From Vibrio litoralis DSM 17657 (GTDB lineage: Bacteria; Pseudomonadota; Gammaproteobacteria; Enterobacterales; Vibrionaceae), in assembly GCF_000426765.1 (NCBI RefSeq), contig NZ_KE384566.1, positions 372,001 through 436,000 on the forward strand: a DNA stretch of 64,000 nucleotides. Direction: 5' to 3'. A model generated the notes under the pieces. It searched no databases. It worked only from the letters and a program-made list of their open reading frames with translations, and was not told the DNA's origin. Both the position numbers and the translations under genes were made by a program. Below are positions 1 through 9,275 of the stretch, one piece after another; positions within the stretch are counted from its first letter, which is position 1; each line of letters starts with the position of its first letter.

Positions 1-276
1 CCATTTGTTACCGAGCGAGCGTGGTATGAAACCGATGATATTCCTATGCCAGACTTTTTACAGTTTTTGTCTACTTGGCTTAATGAAGGCGAACGTTATG
101 AAAAAATGCCACGTTTTATTCCCTATATGGCGCTGCCTATAGGAATGGTATTACTGACCTTCCGATTTTTTCAAGTGGCTTACTACGTTGTTACGAACCA
201 AAGGGACCGCATGATTGCGAGCCATGAAGCGGAAAACGATCTCGATATGTTAAAAGACCAGAACAAGGAAGACTAA
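1..276 (+). CDS. dctQ: TRAP transporter small permease DctQ, 3' part
   Basis: Only the C-terminal part is present: the frame is open from base 1 (residues PFVTERAWYETDD...) and stops at 276. DctQ is the small four-helix inner-membrane subunit of tripartite ATP-independent periplasmic (TRAP) transporters, which take up C4-dicarboxylates with a sodium or proton gradient. The visible piece holds one clear hydrophobic segment (YMALPIGMVLLTFRFF) followed by a charged cytoplasmic tail. It lies 3 bases before dctM, the large permease, so the two are surely co-transcribed; the substrate-binding protein gene dctP should lie just outside the window. Family assignment rests mainly on this context because the fragment is short. 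Confidence 0.8.
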   Translation, partial: PFVTERAWYETDDIPMPDFLQFLSTWLNEGERYEKMPRFIPYMALPIGMVLLTFRFFQVAYYVVTNQRDRMIASHEAENDLDMLKDQNKED

Positions 277-279
277 ATC

Positions 280-1641
280 ATGGATATTATTTTATTGTTT
301 GTCATGGTGATTGGCTTCATGGTGTTTGGTGTGCCCATTGCGATTGCACTTGGCTTATCAAGTGTTCTATTTTTACTCGTTCATTCAGATACTTCGCTTG
401 CCTCGGTGGCTCAAACACTGTTTAACTCATTTTCCGGGCATTATACGTTATTGGCCATTCCATTTTTTATTTTAGCTTCCACTTTCATGTCTACGGGAGG
501 CGTTGCTCAAAGGATCATTCGCTTTGCTATTGCAATGGTGGGGTGGTTTCGTGGTGGCCTTGCCATGGCGTCGGTTGTGGCGTGCATGATGTTTGCGGCG
601 TTGTCTGGGTCATCACCTGCGACCGTTGTAGCTATCGGTAGCATTGTTATTGCGGGGATGGTGAAAAATGGTTATTCAAAGGAGTTTGCAGCCGGTGTGA
701 TTTGTAATGCGGGAACATTAGGTATTCTGATCCCGCCTTCTATTGTTATGGTGGTATATGCTGCCGCGACGGACGTTTCCGTTGGACGCATGTTTTTAGG
801 TGGGGTGCTCCCTGGGTTATTGGCTGGTGTGATGTTAATGGTGGCCATTTATATTGCTGCTCGCATTAAAAAACTGCCCGCTCAACCCTTTGTCGGCTGG
901 AAAGAAGCGTTTTTAGCCGCAAAAGGGGCAAGTTGGGGCTTGTTGCTAGTTGTCATCATTTTAGGCGGTATTTATGGCGGCATCTTTACTCCAACGGAAG
1001 CGGCTGCAGTGGCGGCTATTTATGCTTTTTTGATTGCCAATTTTGTGTATAAAGATATGGGACCTTTTGCCGACAAGGAAAGCAAGTTGCCGACGATTGT
1101 AAAAGTCGCTTATGCGTTTGTGCATCCAGATACTAAAAAGTCGTTATTTGAAGCGGGTAAGCTTACTATTATGCTGATGTTTATCATTGCCAGTGCATTG
1201 ATTCTAAAGCATGTGTTAACCGAAGAGCGTATTCCGCAGATGATCACCGAATCGCTGTTATCGGCAGGTCTAGGGCCAATTACGTTTTTGATTATGGTGA
1301 ACATTCTACTGTTGATTGGTGGCCAGTTTATGGAGCCATCAGGCCTGCTCATTATCGTTGCGCCTTTGGTTTTCCCAATTGCTATAGCATTAGGTATTGA
1401 TCCGATTCATTTCGGTATCATGATGGTGGTGAATATGGAGATAGGAATGATCACGCCACCTGTGGGGTTGAATTTATTTGTGACCTCTGGTGTGGCTAAA
1501 ATGTCGATGCTTAATGTGGTAAAAGCCGCGCTTCCTTGGGTCGGTGTGATGTTCTTATTCTTAATTATTATCACTTATGTTCCCGTTATTTCAACGTGGT
1601 TACCAACTTTGTTAATGGGGCCTGAGATCATTATAAAATAA
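280..1641 (+). CDS. dctM: TRAP transporter large permease DctM
   Basis: A 453-residue, very hydrophobic protein with many membrane segments, typical of the DctM/SiaM large subunit that forms the translocation path of TRAP transporters. Seen in the sequence: the N-terminal hydrophobic helix with GVPIAIALGLSS, the conserved GSSPATVVAIGSI segment, and GILIPPSIVMVVYA and MITPPVGLNLFV motifs that are hallmarks of the family. A loop of about 60 mostly polar residues (about 250-310) interrupts the membrane core and makes it slightly longer than the usual 425-440. It starts 3 bases after dctQ and is followed by strong hairpins. The dctBD genes that converge on it suggest C4-dicarboxylates (succinate, malate, fumarate) as substrate; that is inference. 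Confidence 0.93.
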   Translation: MDIILLFVMVIGFMVFGVPIAIALGLSSVLFLLVHSDTSLASVAQTLFNSFSGHYTLLAIPFFILASTFMSTGGVAQRIIRFAIAMVGWFRGGLAMASVVACMMFAALSGSSPATVVAIGSIVIAGMVKNGYSKEFAAGVICNAGTLGILIPPSIVMVVYAAATDVSVGRMFLGGVLPGLLAGVMLMVAIYIAARIKKLPAQPFVGWKEAFLAAKGASWGLLLVVIILGGIYGGIFTPTEAAAVAAIYAFLIANFVYKDMGPFADKESKLPTIVKVAYAFVHPDTKKSLFEAGKLTIMLMFIIASALILKHVLTEERIPQMITESLLSAGLGPITFLIMVNILLLIGGQFMEPSGLLIIVAPLVFPIAIALGIDPIHFGIMMVVNMEIGMITPPVGLNLFVTSGVAKMSMLNVVKAALPWVGVMFLFLIIITYVPVISTWLPTLLMGPEIIIK

Positions 1642-1648
1642 TAACGGT

Positions 1649-1678
1649 GAGTACTTGAGCATGAGACTTCAAGTACTC
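1649..1678. terminator. perfect palindromic hairpin after dctM
   Basis: GAGTACTTGA (1649-1658) pairs perfectly with TCAAGTACTC (1669-1678) over a 10-base loop, directly after the dctM stop. No T-run follows, so it may protect the mRNA 3' end or work together with the next hairpin. Confidence 0.55.
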
Positions 1679-1703
1679 AACATCATTAATGACAACTTAA
1701 ACA

Positions 1704-1761
1704 CGCCCTAGAGATTCAGGTGACGGTTTTGTCGCCACCACTTGGATCTCGGGGCGTTTTT
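1704..1761. terminator. bidirectional terminator between dctM and dctD
   Basis: CGCCCTAGAGAT (1704-1715) pairs with ATCTCGGGGCG (1746-1756); an inner GGTGACG/CGCCACC pair caps the stem, and TTTTT follows at 1757-1761. It ends on the dctD stop codon, so it can serve both converging transcripts. Confidence 0.75.
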
Positions 1762-3109
1762 ATTTGTAATTATCCTTATCTAATTGATAGCGTTGCATCT
1801 TGTCATATAAGGTCTTACGTGGCAGTTTAAGGTTTTCCATTGCCAGTTTTATACTACCATCCACTTCCGCTAAGGTTTGTTCAATGAGCATTTTTTCAAA
1901 CTCTGCAACTTGTTGAACTAAGCCTGTGGTAGGAACGTCGGCTTGGTTGCTTTCTAATATTTTGCCATTAAGATCGTTTAGTTTTCCCAGCAATACAAAA
2001 CGTTCGGCAGCATTGCGTAATTCACGTACATTTCCCGGCCAATCATGGCTCAGTAGTCGCTGCAAATCGTTGCTGGAAAGGCTGGTGGCCGTTTTTCCAT
2101 AGCGGGCAGCCGCAACCAGCAAAAAATGATGAAAGAGAGAGGGAATATCTTCGCGTCGCTGTCTCAGTGGTGGTAGTTCTAATGTAACGACGTTGAGCCG
2201 ATAATAAAGATCTTGGCGAAAGGTTTGTTGTTCAGATGCTTGTTTTAAATCGGTTTTAGTTGCGGCAATGACTCGGATATTAATTGGTATTGTTTGATTG
2301 GAGCCAATACGTTCAATATAGCGTTCTTGCAACACTCGTAATAAGCGAATTTGAGCTTGCATCGGCATCGATTCGATTTCATCAAGAAAAAGAGTCCCAC
2401 CATTGGCGTATTCAAATTTACCGACTCGACGACTTTCTGCACCGGTAAATGCGCCTTTTTCATGCCCGTATAGTTCACTTTCGATTAAATTTTCAGGCAC
2501 GGCGCCACAATTCACCGCAACAAAGTTTTGATCACGTCGGCTGCTTTGTTCATGTAAGGAGCGGGCGACCAATTCTTTTCCTGTCCCCGTTTCACCATAA
2601 AGCAAAATATCAGCATGAGTATCAGCAATATGGCTAATGGTTTGTCTTAACTGTTCAATACGAGTCGTATTACCAATGATACGTGGCCCAAGGGTTTTGT
2701 TAGCTTGTAATTCAATTTTTAGATGGACATTTTCCAGTAATAACTGACGTTTATCGATAGCACGTTTGACGGTTTCAATTAAACGTTCAGAACCAAATGG
2801 CTTTTCTATGAAGTCATAAGCACCATTATGCATGGCTTGTACCGCCATAGAAATATCACCGTGACCAGTAATTAATATGACAGGTAGGTGAGGATCTTTT
2901 TTTTGTATGGTTGCTAGCATAGCTTCACCAGAAATACCGGGTAAGCAAATATCACTGACCACAACTTTAGGCATGTTACCTTCTTGAATCGCGATCAATG
3001 CAGATTCAGCATCAGCAAAAAACTGGGCACTAAGGCCGGCCAGCTCGAAGCTTTGTTCCACCGCTAGCCTAAGATCATGTTCATCATCAATAAAAAATAC
3101 ATCAGACAT
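1760..3109 (-). CDS. dctD: C4-dicarboxylate response regulator DctD (sigma-54 activator)
   Basis: A 449-residue NtrC-type activator that, when phosphorylated by DctB, drives sigma-54 transcription of the C4-dicarboxylate transporter. Domains: receiver (about 1-120) with the acidic pair DD at 8-9 and phospho-acceptor Asp53 in SDICLPG; AAA+ domain (about 145-385) with Walker A GETGTGKE, the sigma-54-contacting GAFTGA loop and a Walker B LFLDEI; and a C-terminal Fis-type helix-turn-helix ending in [15 protein letters not shown]. Length is normal for the family. It lies 21 bases after dctB and is clearly in the same operon. The target promoter, expected upstream of dctP, is outside the window. 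Confidence 0.93.
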   Translation of the reverse strand: MSDVFFIDDEHDLRLAVEQSFELAGLSAQFFADAESALIAIQEGNMPKVVVSDICLPGISGEAMLATIQKKDPHLPVILITGHGDISMAVQAMHNGAYDFIEKPFGSERLIETVKRAIDKRQLLLENVHLKIELQANKTLGPRIIGNTTRIEQLRQTISHIADTHADILLYGETGTGKELVARSLHEQSSRRDQNFVAVNCGAVPENLIESELYGHEKGAFTGAESRRVGKFEYANGGTLFLDEIESMPMQAQIRLLRVLQERYIERIGSNQTIPINIRVIAATKTDLKQASEQQTFRQDLYYRLNVVTLELPPLRQRREDIPSLFHHFLLVAAARYGKTATSLSSNDLQRLLSHDWPGNVRELRNAAERFVLLGKLNDLNGKILESNQADVPTTGLVQQVAEFEKMLIEQTLAEVDGSIKLAMENLKLPRKTLYDKMQRYQLDKDNYK

Positions 3110-3130
3110 TATGTTTTCCTTGGTTACTTC

Positions 3131-4951
3131 TTATGGCTGTATCTTGCTATCCGTTAATTCGTCATTCGATGGTTGTCCACTTTTGGGAATCGTTAATGTG
3201 AATTGTGCACCGCTTGTTTCTTTATTTTTGGCAGAAATAGAGCCTTTTATACTTTGCATTATCTGCTGAGAAATAGATAAACCTAAGCCCAATCCATTTT
3301 GTTTACTGGTATAAAATGGCTCAAATAAATGGTCGAGTTGTTCATGGTTGAGGCCACATCCATTGTCTCGAATATGGATAACGGCCTGTTCTTTTTGTTC
3401 GAGCAGTTCAAGCTCTATTATTTTGGAGTGTTGACCGGAAACCGCATGAATCGCATTTGTAATAGTATTGATAAGGACTTGTTCTAATGCGATAGGGTTA
3501 ATTTTGGCCATAACAGTTTGAGCGGGAATAATAAGCTGTAGAACAATATTATGAGACTTAAGTTCTGGCTGCATAAGTTCATAAGCCGATTTAATAACGA
3601 CATTAATACTGCTGTTGCTTAAGTCATGGGCTGAAGAACGTTGGGCGAAATGTTTAAGTTGTTGACTGATCTTAGCCATTCGAATCGTAAGATCGGAAAT
3701 CCGCTTAAGGTTGTGTTGTACTTTTTCATAGTCCTTTTTAAGTAGAAACTGACGAGCATTATCAGAAAAGCTTCGAATAGCTGCTAATGGGTTGTTCAGT
3801 TCGTGGCTAATGCTGGCTGACATTTGCCCAAGAACAGCAAGTTTAGCGGTTTGAATTAACTCATTTTGTGTTTGTCGTAATGTATTTTCTGTATCGATAC
3901 GGGTACGAATTTCATCATGTAATTCGGATGTTCGTTCTAAAACTTGAAATTCGAGTTCTTGCTTAGCTTGTGATCGGATCCGTTCAATTTGCAATAAACG
4001 GCTTTTTCGTTGTTGGTAAAACATAACAACAAGAAATAATAAAATGGAGATGAGCGTGAGACTGACAAGCACGTTTAGTACGTCCCAAATAATTAACACT
4101 TTAGGGATAAATATACGAACATTAAGATCTTGTTTAGGCAAGTGCTTTGAAATAGAAAGAAAACCATTAAACAAGCTTGGTTTTTTGTTGACAGTGATTT
4201 CGGCAGGATTGGTGTTGATATCGCCGATAAAATCGAGAGAAGCAATGTCTTTATCAAGGTATCGTTTCCCTTGACGAATTTTTAATAATTGCGCTTCAGA
4301 TAAATGGATCAGGCTTTTGTATAACCATTCATCTTGGTTGGTCATCATGACAATGTGGTTGTTGTCACTGACCACAAAGCTATTTTGTGTGTCACTCCAG
4401 TTGTCTTCAATGGTGGATAATTGAATTTTCACCACTACCACACCAATGATTTTAGTGTGATGAATGATTGGAGATGAGTAATAATACCCCCTAAGACCAG
4501 ACATTGATCCTAGCGCAAAGTATTGGCTATTTTGGCCAGCAATGGCGATTTGAAAATAGGGTCTAAAGGTGAAGTTTTGCCCTATAAAAGTGGCATTGTC
4601 ACGCCAGTTACTTGCGGTTATGGTGTTGCCTTTTTGGTCAATGATATAAATATCAGAAGTGTTAACTAATTGGTTGATTTGCTCAAGGTAACGGTTTGTG
4701 CTGTCCAATTGGGAAGGGTTGTCAGGATCTAATAAAGTATTGGTTAGGCGTTTATTTTGAGCCAGCAGTTGAGGGATAAAAGCGTATTTTTCTATTTGTG
4801 TCAGAAAATGTTGCGAGAATTGTTGGAGCTGCTGGTCACTCTCTTTTAGGCGCGATTGGTAATAATGTTGCCACGAAAAAAAAGCGGCACAAATAGCAAC
4901 TGAAAAATACAGAATGAATGAGATAACAATAAAACGCTTTGGCTTTCTCAC
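3131..4951 (-). CDS. dctB: C4-dicarboxylate sensor histidine kinase DctB
   Basis: Membrane histidine kinase partner of DctD, about 606 residues from the chosen start. Layout: N-terminal membrane helix (RFIVISFILYFSVAICAAFF), a large periplasmic region of about 250 residues of the PAS-like/Cache type that binds dicarboxylates in DctB proteins, a second membrane helix (WDVLNVLVSLTLISILLFLVV), a coiled-coil linker, then HisKA with the phospho-acceptor His in SASISHELNNPLAA and a HATPase with DNGCGL and GLGLGLSIS boxes. I chose the GTG at 4951 (VRKPKRF...), just before the first helix, as in relatives; a TTG at 5017 would add 22 residues and has an AGG-type ribosome site, so it cannot be excluded. 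Confidence 0.9.
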   Translation of the reverse strand: MRKPKRFIVISFILYFSVAICAAFFSWQHYYQSRLKESDQQLQQFSQHFLTQIEKYAFIPQLLAQNKRLTNTLLDPDNPSQLDSTNRYLEQINQLVNTSDIYIIDQKGNTITASNWRDNATFIGQNFTFRPYFQIAIAGQNSQYFALGSMSGLRGYYYSSPIIHHTKIIGVVVVKIQLSTIEDNWSDTQNSFVVSDNNHIVMMTNQDEWLYKSLIHLSEAQLLKIRQGKRYLDKDIASLDFIGDINTNPAEITVNKKPSLFNGFLSISKHLPKQDLNVRIFIPKVLIIWDVLNVLVSLTLISILLFLVVMFYQQRKSRLLQIERIRSQAKQELEFQVLERTSELHDEIRTRIDTENTLRQTQNELIQTAKLAVLGQMSASISHELNNPLAAIRSFSDNARQFLLKKDYEKVQHNLKRISDLTIRMAKISQQLKHFAQRSSAHDLSNSSINVVIKSAYELMQPELKSHNIVLQLIIPAQTVMAKINPIALEQVLINTITNAIHAVSGQHSKIIELELLEQKEQAVIHIRDNGCGLNHEQLDHLFEPFYTSKQNGLGLGLSISQQIMQSIKGSISAKNKETSGAQFTLTIPKSGQPSNDELTDSKIQP

Positions 4952-5466
4952 AATGGGTACCCGTGCATAAACAGACCCCAGAATAAACGTCAAATAACAA
5001 GTTTCCAGTTTAACCAATAGAAACCTGAGCTGGATCTCTTTTTATGCGATTAGTTAAAAAAAGCATTAGGTTCCCTTGAAAAGTGAGGTAACGTCCCCAC
5101 TTAGTTACGTATCTCGATAATTAATTATTTGAGGTGAGAATTTAGGAGTTATCTCGACAGAGCGGGTTCAGATCGCTAGAATAGCGCGTCGAAATTTATC
5201 CTGAGACTAATAGGAGAGGCCTTTTTCTTTGTTTTTGATTATCGATTCTATCTTTAATAAAAATGAAGAAGGTTTCACTCATTAGTTCAACCATCGGTTT
5301 AATGGTGTTTACTTTAATCATGTTTACATAGTTACGTTGGTTGATGCTCACCATTTTTATGTGTCCAAATTGGGCACAACACAAGGAATGAGGCGAACGC
5401 TTATCTAAAGGGTAGGTCTAGCTCATATGCTCATAATTACTGAGCCAGTTTTGAGGTTTATAAATA
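4952..5466. other. intergenic region between dctB and tig
   Basis: About 500 bases separate the divergent dctB and tig starts, and both genes' promoters must lie here. A structured stretch is visible at 5155-5191: outer CGAC/GTCG and inner CGCTA-gaa-TAGCG pairs. A T-rich tract follows at about 5221-5236. A 62-codon open frame on the minus strand (5196-5384) has no ribosome site or recognisable content, and I do not call it a gene. The tig ribosome site TTGAGGT sits just before its ATG. Confidence 0.4.
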
Positions 5467-6771
5467 ATGCAAGCTACTGTTGAAACTCTAGAAGGCCTAG
5501 AACGCCGTCTTACTATTACTGTTCCTGCTGCTAACATCGAAGATGCAGTAACAGCTGAATTGCGCAACATCGCGAAAAACCGTCGTTTCGATGGTTTCCG
5601 TAAAGGTAAAGTACCGATGAAGATGGTTGCACAAATGTACGGCCAAGCAGTACGTCAAGACGTGATGGGTGAAGTGATGCAGCGTCATTTCATCGAAACA
5701 ATCGTTAAAGAAAAAATCAACCCAGCGGGCGCACCAACATTCGCTCCAGTTGAAACTGAAGAAGGCAAAGATCTTGTTTTCAACGCAACTTTCGAAGTTT
5801 ACCCAGAAGTTGAATTGAAAGGTCTTGAAAACATCACTGTTGAGAAACCAGCAGTAGAAGTAAAAGATGAAGACGTAGCTGAAATGCTTGAAACACTTCG
5901 CAAACAACAGTCTACTTGGGCTGAAGTTGATGAAGCAGTAAGCGCTGACAGCCGTGCAACAATCGATTTCGTAGGCTTCATCGACGGTGAAGAATTCGAA
6001 GGCGGTAAAGCAGAAGCATTCCCTCTAGAAATGGGCCAAGGTCGTATGATCCCTGGTTTCGAAGACGGACTCCTAGGTAAGAAAGCGGGCGAAGAATTCT
6101 CTATCGACGTAAACTTCCCAGAAGATTACCACGCTGAAAACCTAAAAGGTAAATCAGCTAAGTTCGACATCAAACTAAGCAAAGTTGAAACTCGTGAGCT
6201 TCCTGAGCTAACAGATGAGTTCGTTGCTAAGTTTGGCGTAAACGAAGGTGGCGTTGAAGCACTGAAAACTGAAGTACGTAAAAACATGGAACGTGAGCTT
6301 AAGCAAGCGGTTAAAGGCCGTATTAAAGAGCAAGCGATCAATGGTCTTGTTGAACAAAACGAGATGGACGTACCTTCTGCACTTATCGATCAAGAAATCG
6401 AAGTGCTACGTCAACAAGCGGCTCAACGTTTCGGTGGTAACCCTGAAGCTGCTGCTCAACTTCCACGTGAACTATTTGAAGAGCAAGCTGCTCGTCGCGT
6501 AAAAGTTGGTCTACTTCTAGGTGAAGTAATCAAGTCTGAAGAGCTAACAGCTGACGACGATCGCGTTAAAGCGCTAATCGAAGAAATGGCGACTGCTTAC
6601 GAAGATCCATCAGAAGTGATCGCATACTACGAGCAAAACGAGCAGATGATGAACAACATCCGCAACGTAGCGCTAGAAGATCAAGCTATTGATGCAATCA
6701 TTGCTAAAGCAAAAGTTTCTGATAAAGAAGTGAGCTTCAATGAGTTAATGAACCAGCAACAACCTGCTTAA
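5467..6771 (+). CDS. tig: trigger factor, ribosome-associated chaperone
   Basis: Trigger factor docks at the ribosome exit tunnel through L23 and shields nascent chains; it also has peptidyl-prolyl isomerase activity. The 434-residue length is close to the E. coli protein (432). Domains: N-terminal ribosome-binding domain with signature loop GFRKGKVP at 43-50, FKBP-type PPIase domain at about 150-245 ([25 protein letters not shown]), and the long helical C-terminal chaperone domain. ATG with an upstream TTGAGGT site. The codon choice is strongly biased to GAA, AAA and CGT, as expected of an abundant protein. Followed by clpP, clpX and lon, the conserved proteostasis cluster, but with its own terminator. 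Confidence 0.98.
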   Translation: MQATVETLEGLERRLTITVPAANIEDAVTAELRNIAKNRRFDGFRKGKVPMKMVAQMYGQAVRQDVMGEVMQRHFIETIVKEKINPAGAPTFAPVETEEGKDLVFNATFEVYPEVELKGLENITVEKPAVEVKDEDVAEMLETLRKQQSTWAEVDEAVSADSRATIDFVGFIDGEEFEGGKAEAFPLEMGQGRMIPGFEDGLLGKKAGEEFSIDVNFPEDYHAENLKGKSAKFDIKLSKVETRELPELTDEFVAKFGVNEGGVEALKTEVRKNMERELKQAVKGRIKEQAINGLVEQNEMDVPSALIDQEIEVLRQQAAQRFGGNPEAAAQLPRELFEEQAARRVKVGLLLGEVIKSEELTADDDRVKALIEEMATAYEDPSEVIAYYEQNEQMMNNIRNVALEDQAIDAIIAKAKVSDKEVSFNELMNQQQPA

Positions 6772-6844
6772 TCACTCAATTTATTAAGTGAAATCAGGTT
6801 TCGCTGAGTAGAATAGTTGACAGCGTTTCGACTCTTCTGCTAAC

Positions 6845-6900
6845 AATGGCTCGATATGACACTCTAAAGTTTAGAGTGGATCATTCGGGCCATTTTATTT
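6845..6900 (+). terminator. long hairpin terminator after tig
   Basis: AATGGC (6845-6850) pairs with GCCATT (6889-6894), and an inner CACTCTA/TAGAGTG pair forms the top of the stem. A T-rich tract follows. It separates tig from clpP. Confidence 0.7.
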
Positions 6901-7064
6901 TTTAGCTTATTAGGCTATTTATTTTGGCTTGCAGACCATTTATTGGGGTTTTCAAACTATCTAAAATGGTATTGGTAAGCATCTAGGTTTATGATTAACT
7001 CAGTTTTGTTTATTATTAGTAATCAATCATATTGGTAAACCTATCTACTACAGGGAAAGCGAAA

Positions 7065-7691
7065 ATGAGCTACCAAGAAAATAATACAATGTCTCCAATT
7101 GTTGATGCGCTTGTGCCAATGGTGGTAGAGCAAACTTCTCGTGGTGAGCGTTCTTACGATATCTATTCTCGCCTACTAAAAGAACGTATTATCTTTTTAA
7201 CCGGACAAGTTGAAGATCACATGGCAAACCTTGTGGTCGCACAATTATTATTCTTAGAATCTGAAAGCCCAGATAAAGATATTTTCTTATACATCAACTC
7301 ACCTGGCGGTTCTGTGACTGCAGGGATGTCGATTTACGATACGATGCAATTTATTAAGCCAAACGTAAGTACGGTATGTATGGGGCAAGCTTGCTCTATG
7401 GGTGCATTTTTACTTGCTGGTGGCGAAAAAGGTAAGCGTTTCTGCCTACCGAATTCTCGCGTGATGATTCACCAACCATTAGGTGGTTTCCAAGGTCAGG
7501 CTTCTGATATTCAAATTCATGCGCAAGAAATTTTAACGATTAAGCAACGTTTGAATAATCTATTAGCAGAACATACTGGCCAACCGCTTGAAATTATTGA
7601 GCGTGATACTGACCGTGATAACTTCATGTCAGCTCAACAATCAGTGGATTACGGCTTGGTTGATGCAGTATTGGAAAAACGCCCAGCATAA
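7065..7691 (+). CDS. clpP: ATP-dependent Clp protease proteolytic subunit
   Basis: Serine peptidase that forms a 14-subunit chamber and degrades proteins fed in by ClpX or ClpA. I start at the ATG at 7065 (MSYQENN), which has the site CAGGGA 8 bases upstream, giving 208 residues as in E. coli (207); an ATG at 7032 in frame would add 11 residues without support. Catalytic triad is intact: Ser111 in [10 protein letters not shown], His136 in MIHQPLGG and Asp185 in RDTDRD. The short N-terminal part before [12 protein letters not shown] is likely the self-cleaved propeptide. clpX follows after 174 bases that hold a long hairpin. Confidence 0.98.
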   Translation: MSYQENNTMSPIVDALVPMVVEQTSRGERSYDIYSRLLKERIIFLTGQVEDHMANLVVAQLLFLESESPDKDIFLYINSPGGSVTAGMSIYDTMQFIKPNVSTVCMGQACSMGAFLLAGGEKGKRFCLPNSRVMIHQPLGGFQGQASDIQIHAQEILTIKQRLNNLLAEHTGQPLEIIERDTDRDNFMSAQQSVDYGLVDAVLEKRPA

Positions 7692-7700
7692 ATGAACAAT

Positions 7701-7764
7701 CCTCATTTTATTGAGTGAAAGATCGAAGCAATTAATACGGTCTTGTTCACTAAATAGAGTGAGG
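7701..7764 (+). promoter_or_regulatory. long stem-loop in the clpP-clpX gap
   Basis: CCTCATTTTATTGAGTGAA (7701-7719) pairs with TTCACTAAATAGAGTGAGG (7746-7764): 16 Watson-Crick pairs, two G-U pairs and one mismatch. The stem is extended inward by AGATC/GGTCT. No T-run follows, so it looks like an mRNA-processing or stability element rather than a terminator. Confidence 0.5.
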
Positions 7765-7865
7765 TTTATTGGTCTCAACCTAGTACATTGTCTTTTATCA
7801 ATAAGGCATTGTGAGTCAAATTGTTGTAGACTGAACAGAAGAATTAAAGGCTAAGAGGTTAGCGA

Positions 7866-9146
7866 ATGACAGATAAAAGCAAAGAGGGTGGTAGTACTAA
7901 ACTGCTGTATTGCTCTTTCTGCGGTAAAAGCCAGCACGAGGTTCGCAAGCTGATCGCAGGTCCTTCGGTTTACGTATGTGATGAATGTGTCGATTTATGT
8001 AACGACATCATACGTGAAGAAGTGAAAGACGTAGTTCCAAAGAAAGAGTCGGAAGCGCTTCCGACCCCTAAAGAAATTCGTGCACACTTAGATGACTATG
8101 TTATCGGTCAAGACTATGCCAAGAAAGTGCTGTCTGTTGCGGTTTACAACCACTATAAGCGTTTACGTAATGGTGATAAGACCAAAGACGGCGTTGAACT
8201 AGGTAAAAGTAATATCTTGCTTATCGGTCCAACCGGTAGTGGTAAAACTTTGCTAGCTGAGACTTTGGCTCGTTTTCTTGATGTACCGTTCACTATGGCA
8301 GATGCGACTACGTTAACCGAAGCAGGTTACGTAGGTGAAGATGTAGAAAACATCATTCAAAAGCTGCTGCAAAAATGTGATTACGACGTTGCGAAAGCAG
8401 AGCGTGGTATCGTGTATATCGATGAGATTGATAAAATTTCTCGTAAAGCGGAAAACCCATCGATCACTCGTGATGTATCGGGTGAAGGTGTGCAGCAAGC
8501 ATTGTTAAAACTAGTTGAAGGTACCGTTGCGTCGGTTCCACCACAAGGTGGTCGTAAGCATCCTCAACAAGAGTTTTTACAAGTTGATACGTCTAAGATC
8601 CTATTCATCTGTGGTGGCGCATTTGCTGGCCTAGATAAAGTGATTGAACAACGTGTTGCTGTTGGTACTGGTATTGGTTTCGGCGCAGAAGTGCGCAGTA
8701 AAGATGAAGCGAAAAGTGCAGGTGAGTTATTCAAACAAGTTGAACCAGAAGATTTGGTGAAATATGGTTTGATCCCTGAGTTTATTGGCCGTCTACCAGT
8801 GACCACTACCTTGACCGAACTTGATGAAGAAGCGTTGATTCAGATCCTTTGTGAACCGAAAAACGCACTGACTAAGCAATACGGTGCCTTATTCGATTTA
8901 GAAGGTGCTGAGCTTGAGTTCCGTGAAGATGCGCTTCAAGCGATTGCTAAAAAAGCAATGGAGCGTAAAACCGGTGCTCGTGGTCTACGTTCTATTTTGG
9001 AGTCGGTTCTGCTAGAAACCATGTATGAGTTACCTTCTAATAAAGAAGTGACTAAAGTGGTGATTGATGAATCTGTAATCAAAGGCGAATCTGAGCCGTT
9101 ATTGATTTATCAAAATGCTGAAAACCAGCTCGCTAGCTCCGAATAA
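7866..9146 (+). CDS. clpX: ClpX, AAA+ unfoldase of the ClpXP protease
   Basis: Hexameric unfoldase that recognises tags such as ssrA and threads substrates into ClpP. The 426 residues hold the N-terminal zinc-binding dimer domain (Cys16, Cys19, Cys38, Cys41 in CSFCGK...CDECVDLC), Walker A GPTGSGKT at 121-128, Walker [11 protein letters not shown], the RKH pore loop in GGRKHPQQ, the sensor arginine region TGARGLRS, and the ClpP-docking loop around IGFGAEV. Length matches E. coli (424). Start ATG is preceded by TAAGAGGTTAGCG. Shares the clpP transcription unit by position and ends in a strong terminator before lon. Confidence 0.98.
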   Translation: MTDKSKEGGSTKLLYCSFCGKSQHEVRKLIAGPSVYVCDECVDLCNDIIREEVKDVVPKKESEALPTPKEIRAHLDDYVIGQDYAKKVLSVAVYNHYKRLRNGDKTKDGVELGKSNILLIGPTGSGKTLLAETLARFLDVPFTMADATTLTEAGYVGEDVENIIQKLLQKCDYDVAKAERGIVYIDEIDKISRKAENPSITRDVSGEGVQQALLKLVEGTVASVPPQGGRKHPQQEFLQVDTSKILFICGGAFAGLDKVIEQRVAVGTGIGFGAEVRSKDEAKSAGELFKQVEPEDLVKYGLIPEFIGRLPVTTTLTELDEEALIQILCEPKNALTKQYGALFDLEGAELEFREDALQAIAKKAMERKTGARGLRSILESVLLETMYELPSNKEVTKVVIDESVIKGESEPLLIYQNAENQLASSE

Positions 9147-9173
9147 TTCGAGTTATCACCAAAATATGAATTT

Positions 9174-9201
9174 AAAGGAGGCTTTGTGCCTCCTTTTTTT
9201 G
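9174..9201 (+). terminator. intrinsic terminator after clpX
   Basis: AAAGGAGGC (9174-9182) pairs with GCCTCCTTT (9188-9196) over a 5-base loop, followed by a T-run. A textbook rho-independent terminator, closely followed by the lon promoter. Confidence 0.92.
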
Positions 9202-9208
9202 TTTTGTT

Positions 9209-9237
9209 ATTGAAACTAGCAAGATAGCCCCCATATA
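9209..9237 (+). promoter_or_regulatory. probable sigma-32 heat-shock promoter of lon
   Basis: ATTGAAA (9209-9215) and CCCCATATA (9229-9237) are separated by 13 bases and match the sigma-32 consensus CTTGAA-N(13-15)-CCCCATnTA except for one base in each box region. It lies about 40 bases before the lon start. lon is a known RpoH regulon member in E. coli; here the call is from the sequence match only. Confidence 0.7.
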
Positions 9238-9275
9238 CTTTTCAATGAATGTGCAAACGGAATAGAGAGAATAAT

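Noticed and set aside
5164..5180. GGTTCAGATC, similar to a tRNA T-loop
   Set aside because: No acceptor stem, anticodon arm or CCA can be fitted around it.
5196..5384. 62-codon minus-strand frame before tig
   Set aside because: No ribosome site or family; basic and Met-rich by chance.
5497..5907. 136-codon open frame on the minus strand opposite tig
   Set aside because: Produced by the biased codon usage of tig; composition is Phe/Cys-rich without domain features.
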